Of a stretch of 6,794 nt of DNA, positions 1 through 5,652 are shown one piece after another. The first letter of the stretch is position 1. Each line of letters opens with the position of its first letter. The DNA is from an uncultured Clostridia bacterium (lineage in GTDB: Bacteria > Bacillota > Clostridia > Christensenellales > Borkfalkiaceae). The DNA is taken from assembly GCA_944376035.1 (NCBI GenBank), contig CALWBJ010000144.1:1-6794 (forward strand). Reading direction: 5' to 3'. Position numbers and translations under genes: made by a program. Below the pieces are notes generated by a model. It saw nothing but the letters and a program-made list of their open reading frames with translations, had not been told where the DNA came from and did no database searches.

Positions 1-1
1 G

Positions 2-664
2 CGCAATTATAAGGATGTAAAACTCATAGTTTTGCTTATAGACGAAAGGCCCGAGGAAGTAACCGATATAAAAAGGAGCATATCTGGCGAAGTGGTGTTT
101 TCCACTTTTGACGAAAACCCCGCGCACCACATACGCGCGGCGGAGCTCGTGGTAAGCCGTGCCAAACGCCTTGTCGAGATAGGAATGAACGTTATAATAC
201 TTATGGACTCTATAACAAGACTTGCCCGCGCATATAACAATACAATAGAATCGACGGGTAAGACGCTTTCGGGAGGCCTTAATCCGGCTGCCCTGCAAGG
301 TCCCAAACGCTTTTTCGGCGCGGCGAGAAATATAGAGAACGGCGGAAGCCTTACAATACTTTCCACCGCGCTTGTAGATACCGACAGCCGCCTTGACGAC
401 GTTATATACGAGGAATTCAAGGGCACGGGAAATATGGAGATACATCTTTCGAGAGAATTGAGCGAAAAGCGCATATTCCCCGCGATAGATTTGTATAAAT
501 CGGGAACAAGAAAGGAAGAACTGCTTTTAACCGAGCGCGAACTTGACGCGGTAGGTAAGTTAAGAAGATTGCTTTCCGAGCGTACTGATGCGACGGACAG
601 TCTTTTGGAAATGCTTAAAAAGACCAAAAACAACGAAGAATTTATCAGTAAACTCGACGTTTGA
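2..664 (+). CDS. rho: Transcription termination factor Rho, C-terminal part (5' end outside window)
   Basis: Rho is a hexameric RNA-dependent ATPase that translocates along nascent RNA and releases it from RNA polymerase. The frame is open from base 2, so the gene begins upstream. The N-terminal RNA-binding region and the Walker A P-loop are missing only because of the window edge. The visible part is the C-terminal half of the RecA-like motor. It has DERPEEV (catalytic Glu, E. coli E211, codon 44-46), ILMDSITR (Walker B Asp, E. coli D265, codon 206-208), a Q-loop region around STGKTLSGG, and PKRFFGAARN. It also has an R-loop region (VDTDSRLDD), EEFKGTGNMEIHLSR, and EKRIFPAID...SGTRKEEL with both arginines equivalent to R353 and R366 (arginine finger, codon 509-511). 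The family match is close along the whole length and the C-terminus ends at the usual place. No intrinsic terminator follows, so transcription may run into the methyltransferase gene 105 bp downstream. Identification is essentially certain. Confidence 0.97.
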   Translation, partial: RNYKDVKLIVLLIDERPEEVTDIKRSISGEVVFSTFDENPAHHIRAAELVVSRAKRLVEIGMNVIILMDSITRLARAYNNTIESTGKTLSGGLNPAALQGPKRFFGAARNIENGGSLTILSTALVDTDSRLDDVIYEEFKGTGNMEIHLSRELSEKRIFPAIDLYKSGTRKEELLLTERELDAVGKLRRLLSERTDATDSLLEMLKKTKNNEEFISKLDV

Positions 665-769
665 ATAAAACTTTACCTTAAATAAAAACCACTCAAAAAA
701 ATCAAGAAAAACCGAAAAATAAAATAGGATAAAATAGATTTTAATAGTAATCAGTACTTAAACTTATAT

Positions 770-1711
770 ATGAAATCGGCCAGAAACAAAACAATAGATT
801 TTCCGCTCGAAGAGGGGAAAATATATCTAGAAAATTGCATAACAGAAAAGCATTTAAGCGAGCAAAAAGGATATTTGCCTTTGAATAAGACTGTCATCGG
901 CGACGTTTTTAATGTGCTTAAAATGCTCCCCGATAAATGTGCGGATCTGATTATCGTAGACCCTCCATATAATCTAGATAAAAGTTTTCACGGAGCGAAT
1001 TTCAAAAAAACCGACATGGCAACTTATGCCGAGTATACCGAAAAATGGATAAAAGCGGTGGCGTGTAAATTAAAGGATAACGGCTCGATATATATTTGTT
1101 GCGACTGGAAGAGTTCGATTGCGATTGCGCCCCTTATAAACAATTATTTTATTCTGCGGAACAGAATAACGTGGGAAAGAGAAAAGGGTCGCGGCGCGAA
1201 GAAAAACTGGAAGAACAGTATGGAAGATATTTTTTTCGCGACGGCAGGCGAGGATTATAAATTTAATCTCGGAGCGGTAAAAGTGCGCAAAAAAGTACTT
1301 GCTCCGTATAAAGACGGCGGTAATCCCAAAGATTGGGAAAAGACCGACGAGGGAAATTACAGAAATACCTGCCCGTCAAATTTCTGGGACGATATATCCG
1401 TACCTTACTGGTCTATGGCTGAAAATACCGCTCATCCCACGCAAAAACCCGAAAAACTGATAGCAAAACTGATTTTGGCAAGTTCTGATAAAGGCGATAT
1501 TGTTCTTGACCCGTTTGCGGGAAGCGGAACGACAGGGGTGGTGGCAAAAAAACTCGGCAGAAACTTTATAAACATAGAGAAAAATCCGCTTTACTGCGCA
1601 TGGGCGGAAAAACGGCTTGCCATTGCAGAAAAAGATAAAGAGATTCAAGGTTACCGCGACGGAATATTCTGGGAAAGAAACAGCCGCCCCTGTAAGAACC
1701 ATGATTCTTGA
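770..1711 (+). CDS. Solitary DNA methyltransferase, beta-type motif order (N6-adenine likely)
   Basis: This 313-residue protein should transfer a methyl group from S-adenosylmethionine to an amino group of a base in a short DNA site. Motif IV (catalytic) is VDPPYNLD with DPPY at residues 64-67. Motif X is HPTQKPEKLI at 222-231. Motif I (SAM binding) is DPFAGSGTT at 247-255. The order IV, recognition region, X, I is that of beta-group enzymes such as M.RsrI, and the length is usual for them. The middle part (about 130-215), with WEREKGRGAKKNWKNSMEDI, probably contains the target recognition region. DPPY favours N6-adenine, though N4-cytosine cannot be excluded. The target site cannot be read from the sequence. 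ATG 770 is the first start after an in-frame TAG at 725-727, and the next Met (residue 52) would cut into the conserved GDVFNVL region. No Shine-Dalgarno sequence precedes ATG 770. No endonuclease gene lies on either side in view, so it appears solitary. The first ~250 bp are visibly more AT-rich than the 3' part. Confidence 0.93.
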   Translation: MKSARNKTIDFPLEEGKIYLENCITEKHLSEQKGYLPLNKTVIGDVFNVLKMLPDKCADLIIVDPPYNLDKSFHGANFKKTDMATYAEYTEKWIKAVACKLKDNGSIYICCDWKSSIAIAPLINNYFILRNRITWEREKGRGAKKNWKNSMEDIFFATAGEDYKFNLGAVKVRKKVLAPYKDGGNPKDWEKTDEGNYRNTCPSNFWDDISVPYWSMAENTAHPTQKPEKLIAKLILASSDKGDIVLDPFAGSGTTGVVAKKLGRNFINIEKNPLYCAWAEKRLAIAEKDKEIQGYRDGIFWERNSRPCKNHDS

Positions 1712-1767
1712 TTATAAAAGTTATGTTTAATTTATTATCGAAGATAAATATAATCTGAATATAAAAT

Positions 1768-1797
1768 ACCTGTTGAAAATATTACAACAGGTTTTTT
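1768..1797 (+). terminator. Intrinsic terminator of the methyltransferase gene, possibly bidirectional
   Basis: An uninterrupted 8-bp stem (ACCTGTTG at 1768-1775 with CAACAGGT at 1785-1792) encloses a 9-nt A/T loop. Together with the last T of the stem it is followed by a run of six T (1792-1797). It lies 57 bp after the methyltransferase stop. On the minus strand the same stem is followed by a weaker T-rich tract (ATTTTATATT), so it could also end spoIIE transcripts. The spoIIE stop is about 170 bp away, which leaves a long 3' UTR. I see no other GC-containing hairpin between 1712 and 1967. Confidence 0.85.
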
Positions 1798-1898
1798 AAT
1801 GTCAAGAAAAAAATTCTTAATGCAAATAATTAAATTTATCTGCACTTTCAGGTAATCGTTTTTGAATAATTTAATATATTTGTTCGTTATTTTATTGG

Positions 1899-1920
1899 TT
1901 ATATAATATTAATTATATAA
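1899..1920. repeat. AT-only inverted repeat in the convergent intergenic region
   Basis: TTATATAAT (1899-1907) is the exact reverse complement of ATTATATAA (1912-1920), separated by ATTA. The 256-bp gap 1712-1967 between the methyltransferase and spoIIE is otherwise featureless AT-rich DNA apart from the terminator at 1768-1797. Nine-base A/T-only arms can arise by chance in such composition. A hairpin from them would be weak, and no function is claimed. Confidence 0.35.
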
Positions 1921-1967
1921 TAAATGTATAATAATCAGTTAATGTATAACTTTTATTAAATATTATC

Positions 1968-4253
1968 TTAAACTGCTTCCGAGCGTTTATATACTCTGAC
2001 GGCAAGAGCGGTCATATCGTCCTTACGCGCGCCGCCGTTGAGTTTGACTGCAAAGTTTAATATATCCTCCGCGAGCGTCTGGGGATTTTTTGCGGGTACG
2101 GAGCGAAGATATTCTATGACGTCGCCGGAAGAGCCGAACGCGTCGGAAATGCCGTCGGTAATAAGCAGTAACATATCCCCGTCGGATAGAGCGCTGTGGC
2201 AGACTGAAGGTTTCAACTCGTCTAAAATACCGAGCGGTAAGGTGTTTCCTTCAACAATTCTTATGCCTTGATCCCCGATAATAAATCCGTAGGGAGAGCC
2301 GTATTTAATAAAGTCTGCGGAACAGTTTTTCAAATCAACAACCGAAACGTCGAGCGCGGTAAAACTTTCCTCGGTATTAATTGCGAGAAGTTTGTTTACC
2401 GTTCCGAGTATAAGGTTACTTGAAAGACCTGCTTTATAGAAACTTTCTATAAGCGAGAGAGATGCGGAAGAAACCGATTCCGCCATACTGCCGCTGCCCA
2501 TGCCGTCGGAAAGTGCGACGAGAAATTTATCCTCGCTGATTCTCGTAACGGCGTGAGTGTCGCCGCTCTTTTCCGAATTGTCTTTTGTGGCGCACGCTAA
2601 GCCGAAAACGGCGTCAAAGGGCGCGGATTTTTTGAAAGAGAGATAGCATTTTTCATCGGACAGGTCGGCTTTTTCGTAAAGACACATTTCCTGACCCAGA
2701 GTTTTTGTAACGACAGACTGTATTTCGTTAACGGAAAATTCTTTCATGGTAACGATTAAGCCTACGGTTATCAGGTCTTCTTCTCCGAATATAAGAAGTT
2801 CGCTTACGTTGAAACCGCTTTTGAAAAGGTCATCGCTGAGCATGCGTTCCAGCCTGCTCTGATATTTCAGTGTTGTGCCTGATTCTAAGGCGAGACCTTT
2901 CAGGACTTCGGAAATTCCGCGCGCCTCGTCGGCAATAAGTTCTCTGCCGCTGTTGGTGTTAATGTCGTCTATGATGTAAGAGCGGTAATCCGCGAGAAGT
3001 TTATTGACCGCAAAAAGGACGTTATTCGGATGTATACAATTATCGCACATATCCTTAGGAATATCGATAAGCGAAAGTTTACCTTTGGCAAAGCCGATGT
3101 CTATGAGTTTGTTGAGGTCATCGGCTTTTTTCTTTTTACAATTCTGACACTTATCGTAGTCGGGACAATTTTTGCAGACCGTGGAAACCACCTGAGAAGC
3201 AATAGTTTTCTTGGCTGTATCTTCGGTGAGCCTGCTTTTTTTAAAGAGCGTAAAAGCGTTAGCCATTTCGGTAAATACGCCGGAAAGTTCGTAAAGCCTG
3301 TTGGAGAGCATAAGTCTGTTACGGTTGATAGACTGACGCACGAGTTGTCTTTCTCGGAAAGAATAAAGTTTTTCTTTAAGCGCTTTAAGAGGTTTGGTGG
3401 GGACGAGACAAAAAATTACGATACCCGCGAGAATGAAAGGCAAATGAAAATTAAAATAAGCGGTATAAAGCCCGAAAATCACCTGAATGAGGTAATCTGA
3501 AATTACAAGCGCGAATGCCGATAAGTATCTTGAAAGCGGCATCAGACTTTCCGCCGCGACGCTCCAGACAAGATAAACGGAAATGTAATTTACGTTGCCG
3601 TAGTAAACGGAAAGTCCTGCGCCGAGGATAGTGGAAACTATAAGACAGATACCTGTTCTGTAAACGAAAGCAGTTAAAAGAATAAGGAAAACCGAAAATA
3701 ACTGCCAGATTTCGGGTAAAAGCAGATTGCATACTCCTAAGCCCGTTATCGCCACGGCAACCGCGGATGTGGCAAACTCTTCAAAGCCGAATTTGAATTT
3801 CAGTCCTTTTTTCACTGCCGCGCTTGCGGATACGAACAACATAATGGTCAACGCGACTGTAAACACCGAGGAAAGTATACGTTTTTCCAAGGGTATTTGA
3901 GTAGTGGTGTTGCCGATAAAAACGTAAAGCAATAATGACGCCGCGACGTATGCGGCAATTTCTGCTTTGGGTCTTAAATTGTATTTTTTATATATAAGCG
4001 AAGTAATCATGAAGAACACTGCGGGCAGTGAAACTGCGGCAAGAAGCCCTGTCTCTCCGAAAATCAGAAAAGAGGAAAGAAAAAGTAAGGGGGTAAGAAT
4101 AACATTCCCGCCAAGCGCCATGGCTGTCGCGTAAACAGCGACCGAATAAACGGATACTTCCTGTTCGAGTTTTGCAAATATAAGAAAGAACGCATATATA
4201 ATAAGATAGCGTATGAGTGATATGTAATCTATGCCGAATTTTCTCGCTTTCAT
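1968..4253 (-). CDS. spoIIE: Stage II sporulation protein E (membrane-bound PP2C-type serine phosphatase)
   Basis: SpoIIE dephosphorylates the anti-anti-sigma factor SpoIIAA, which frees sigma F in the forespore; in Bacillus it also interacts with FtsZ at the polar septum. The 761-residue protein is a little shorter than B. subtilis SpoIIE (827). Residues ~10-285 hold about ten hydrophobic membrane segments. Residues ~290-540 form the linker/regulatory region, starting with a basic amphipathic stretch (KALKEKLYSFRERQLVRQ). This region contains a cysteine cluster C360-x2-C363-x5-C369-x2-C372 and a CxxC pair C403/C406. Residues ~545-755 are the PP2C domain: GDTHAV (564-569), LSDGMGSG with D583, KYGSPYGF (650-657), LLLITDGISD with D700, and RKDDMTAL with D745/D746. 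The metal-binding aspartates are therefore present and the enzyme should be active. ATG at 4251-4253 is supported by GGAG six bases upstream. The gene is convergent with the methyltransferase and divergent from ddh, and it stands alone. Family assignment is secure. Confidence 0.97.
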   Translation of the reverse strand: MKARKFGIDYISLIRYLIIYAFFLIFAKLEQEVSVYSVAVYATAMALGGNVILTPLLFLSSFLIFGETGLLAAVSLPAVFFMITSLIYKKYNLRPKAEIAAYVAASLLLYVFIGNTTTQIPLEKRILSSVFTVALTIMLFVSASAAVKKGLKFKFGFEEFATSAVAVAITGLGVCNLLLPEIWQLFSVFLILLTAFVYRTGICLIVSTILGAGLSVYYGNVNYISVYLVWSVAAESLMPLSRYLSAFALVISDYLIQVIFGLYTAYFNFHLPFILAGIVIFCLVPTKPLKALKEKLYSFRERQLVRQSINRNRLMLSNRLYELSGVFTEMANAFTLFKKSRLTEDTAKKTIASQVVSTVCKNCPDYDKCQNCKKKKADDLNKLIDIGFAKGKLSLIDIPKDMCDNCIHPNNVLFAVNKLLADYRSYIIDDINTNSGRELIADEARGISEVLKGLALESGTTLKYQSRLERMLSDDLFKSGFNVSELLIFGEEDLITVGLIVTMKEFSVNEIQSVVTKTLGQEMCLYEKADLSDEKCYLSFKKSAPFDAVFGLACATKDNSEKSGDTHAVTRISEDKFLVALSDGMGSGSMAESVSSASLSLIESFYKAGLSSNLILGTVNKLLAINTEESFTALDVSVVDLKNCSADFIKYGSPYGFIIGDQGIRIVEGNTLPLGILDELKPSVCHSALSDGDMLLLITDGISDAFGSSGDVIEYLRSVPAKNPQTLAEDILNFAVKLNGGARKDDMTALAVRVYKRSEAV

Positions 4254-4259
4254 TTTATT

Positions 4260-4263
4260 CTCC
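4260..4263 (-). promoter_or_regulatory. Ribosome binding site of spoIIE
   Basis: Read on the minus strand, GGAG is followed by six A/T-rich bases and then the ATG at 4253-4251. This is a good Shine-Dalgarno match and spacing, and it fixes the spoIIE start. Confidence 0.8.
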
Positions 4264-4286
4264 GATTTTCTTAAAAATTTTTTTAA

Positions 4287-4292
4287 ATTATA
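4287..4292 (-). promoter_or_regulatory. Candidate -10 element of the spoIIE promoter
   Basis: The minus strand reads TATAAT here, in the context TAGTATAATTT. Transcription would start near 4280, about 27 bases upstream of the ATG, leaving room for the ribosome site. No recognisable TTGACA lies 16-18 bp upstream (the sequence there is AAAATT). Lack of a good -35 would fit an activator-dependent promoter, and spoIIE of Bacillus is activated by Spo0A. The surrounding DNA is so AT-rich that a chance TATAAT is quite possible. Confidence 0.4.
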
Positions 4293-4540
4293 CTATATAT
4301 TTTATAAATAATTTTGGGCTATTTTGGCAAAAAACGGCGCATTATAAAAAACCGAATGAATGATTAAGAAAAAATCAAAACTGTCCTTTTTAATGTCAAA
4401 TAATTTATTCTTTAAAAAAATAATATTCGATATAAAAAAAACTTTTAAAAAAACGCTTTATAAATTATTCTCGGTGTAGTAATATATATAGTAAGTTAAA
4501 ATTATCAGATAATAAAAATATTGTATTAAAGTTCGGTCAG

Positions 4541-4557
4541 AAGTTTAAATTAAACTT
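4541..4557. repeat. Perfect 8+8 dyad over the ddh -35 region (candidate operator)
   Basis: AAGTTTAA (4541-4548) and TTAAACTT (4550-4557) are exact reverse complements around a single central A at 4549. The right arm covers the bases 17 bp upstream of the TATAAT at 4573-4578, where a -35 would sit. Related half-sites flank it: TAAGTTA (4492-4498), AAACTTA (about 4560-4566) and TAACTTA (about 4565-4571). The geometry is that of a binding site for a dimeric regulator, but no regulator can be named. Confidence 0.45.
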
Positions 4558-4578
4558 ACAAACTTAACTTAATATAAT
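4550..4578 (+). promoter_or_regulatory. Candidate sigma-A-type promoter of ddh
   Basis: A perfect TATAAT lies at 4573-4578. Seventeen bases upstream is TTAAAC (4550-4555), only a partial match to TTGACA. Transcription would begin around 4585 and give a leader of about 78 nt before the ddh ATG. The weak -35 and the overlapping dyad suggest a regulated promoter. The -10 is more convincing than the -35. Confidence 0.5.
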
Positions 4579-4648
4579 GAATGGACATGAAATTATCGAT
4601 AGTTTAAGTCAGAAATATAAAAAACAAATAAAGTAAGATAAAAAACAC

Positions 4649-4654
4649 GGGAGG
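4649..4654 (+). promoter_or_regulatory. Strong ribosome binding site of ddh
   Basis: GGGAGG is followed by eight bases (ACAATAAT) and then ATG 4663. It is the best Shine-Dalgarno sequence in the window and sets the ddh start. Confidence 0.9.
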
Positions 4655-4662
4655 ACAATAAT

Positions 4663-5637
4663 ATGATAAAAGCAGGAGTAGTAGGATACGGAAATCTGGG
4701 TCGGGGCGTTTGTCTTGCACTTGAAAAAGCCGCGGACATTGAAAACGTAGGTATATTTACCCGCCGTCCGACGGAAAGCATCAAGCCGGTAACCGACGTC
4801 AAGGTTTATTCGGTAAGCGAGTTAGAAAAATTCAAGGGAAAAATAGACGTTCTGATTCTTTGCGGCGGCAGTGCCACTGATTTACCCGAAACCACAAAGA
4901 ATTATCTAAAAGATTTTAACACGGTCGATTCATTCGATACGCATGCTAAAATACCCGAATATTTTGATACGCTCGATAAGGTGGCAAAAGAAAGCGGTAA
5001 ACTTTGCGCAATCAGCATTGGTTGGGATCCGGGACTTTTTTCGATAGCGCGTATGCTTTTCGGTGCGGTGCTTCCGGACGGAAACGATTATACTTTCTGG
5101 GGAAAAGGCGTATCGCAGGGACACAGCGACGCTTTAAGAAGGATAAAAGGCGTAGTAAACGCGATTCAGTATACCGTTCCCAAAGAAGCGGCGCTTGAAG
5201 CGGTAAGAAACGGAGAAAATCCGTCTCTTTCTGTACGCGATAAGCATTTAAGAGAATGTTTTGTGGCGGTAGAAGCAGGGGCAGACAAAGAAAGGATTGA
5301 AAGCGAGATAAAGAATATGCCCAACTATTTTGCCGATTACGATACCGTCGTAAATTTTGTATCCGAGGAAGAAGTAAGAAAGATGCAGCAGAAACTTTCT
5401 CACGGCGGATTTGTTCTCCGCTCGGGAAATACGTCGGAAGAAAACGCGCACCTTCTCGAATTTTCATTAAAACTCGATTCCAACCCTGAATTTACCGGAA
5501 GCGTACTCGTTGCGTATGCAAGGGCGATAGCGAGACTTGCCGCGGAGAATAAAACGGGCGCTCTTACCGTGTTTGATATTCCGCTTAAATATCTTTCTCC
5601 GAAAAACGACGGGGAATTAAGGAAAAATTTACTTTAA
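4663..5637 (+). CDS. ddh: meso-Diaminopimelate dehydrogenase (NADPH-dependent)
   Basis: Ddh converts L-tetrahydrodipicolinate, ammonia and NADPH to meso-2,6-diaminopimelate in one step. It bypasses the succinylase, acetylase and DapL aminotransferase routes, and the product feeds peptidoglycan and lysine synthesis in the cytoplasm. The 324 residues match the family length (about 320). The N-terminal Rossmann fold has GYGNLGR at 8-14 and IFTRRP at 31-36, whose two arginines fit NADPH phosphate binding. Further family signatures are GGSATDLPE (68-76), DSFDTH (89-94), GWDPG (120-124), TFWGKGVSQGHSDALRR (144-160), QYTVP (169-173), NMPNYF (218-223) and HGG (247-249). These closely follow Corynebacterium glutamicum Ddh from end to end, including the DFT/EFT-type C-terminal helix region. 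The start is fixed by a strong ribosome site. The next gene follows after 15 bp, so the two are probably co-transcribed. Identification is secure. Confidence 0.96.
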   Translation: MIKAGVVGYGNLGRGVCLALEKAADIENVGIFTRRPTESIKPVTDVKVYSVSELEKFKGKIDVLILCGGSATDLPETTKNYLKDFNTVDSFDTHAKIPEYFDTLDKVAKESGKLCAISIGWDPGLFSIARMLFGAVLPDGNDYTFWGKGVSQGHSDALRRIKGVVNAIQYTVPKEAALEAVRNGENPSLSVRDKHLRECFVAVEAGADKERIESEIKNMPNYFADYDTVVNFVSEEEVRKMQQKLSHGGFVLRSGNTSEENAHLLEFSLKLDSNPEFTGSVLVAYARAIARLAAENKTGALTVFDIPLKYLSPKNDGELRKNLL

Positions 5638-5638
5638 T

Positions 5639-5644
5639 AAGGGG
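5639..5644 (+). promoter_or_regulatory. Ribosome binding site of the MBL-fold gene
   Basis: AAGGGG overlaps the end of the ddh stop region and lies eight bases before ATG 5653. It supports this start and translation from a shared ddh transcript; no separate promoter fits in the 15-bp gap. Confidence 0.75.
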
Positions 5645-5652
5645 AATTTGTA

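Larger units (their letters stand above)
4254..4662. other. 409-bp divergent intergenic control region between spoIIE and ddh
   Basis: This gene-free stretch is very AT-rich, with several runs of A or T. It holds the spoIIE leader and candidate promoter at its left end and the ddh promoter, dyad and ribosome site at its right end. The middle (about 4330-4480) has two weak matches to Spo0A boxes: TGTCAAA at 4394-4400 (+) and TATCGAA on the minus strand at 4426-4432. I see no tRNA, riboswitch-like conserved helix or intrinsic terminator. A 19-codon frame at 4577-4636 exists but has no ribosome site and starts inside the ddh -10, so it is not called. Confidence 0.7.

Noticed and set aside
7..633. 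208-codon minus-strand frame opposite rho
   Set aside because: Serine-rich shadow of a near-invariant Rho sequence; no independent support.
725..769. TAAAAT at 730-735 as a promoter -10 for the methyltransferase
   Set aside because: No -35-like hexamer at the right distance, and such A/T hexamers are common in this leader.
1376..1702. 108-codon minus-strand frame inside the methyltransferase
   Set aside because: Shadow of a clearly functional gene; no family resemblance and no ribosome site.
1712..1967. Restriction endonuclease or small gene after the methyltransferase
   Set aside because: The stretch is dense in stop codons in all frames, very AT-rich and shows no ribosome site.
3030..3500. 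156-codon plus-strand frame inside spoIIE
   Set aside because: Antisense shadow of the SpoIIE linker; low-complexity K/F-rich composition and no recognisable motif.
4272..4300. AAAAATTTTT-type self-complementary stretch upstream of spoIIE as a terminator or hairpin
   Set aside because: Only A/T pairs with almost no loop; expected in homopolymer-rich DNA.
4577..4636. 19-codon frame (MNGHEIIDSLSQKYKKQIK) upstream of ddh, possible leader peptide
   Set aside because: No ribosome binding site, and its ATG overlaps the likely ddh -10 element, so the predicted transcript would start inside or after it.
4585..4662. Lysine riboswitch or other aptamer in the ddh leader
   Set aside because: The leader is only about 78 nt, A-rich and without paired GC helices; a lysine riboswitch needs roughly twice that length.
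5012..5467. 151-codon minus-strand frame inside ddh
   Set aside because: Antisense of a well-matched Ddh; composition rich in R, L, P and S typical of a shadow frame.
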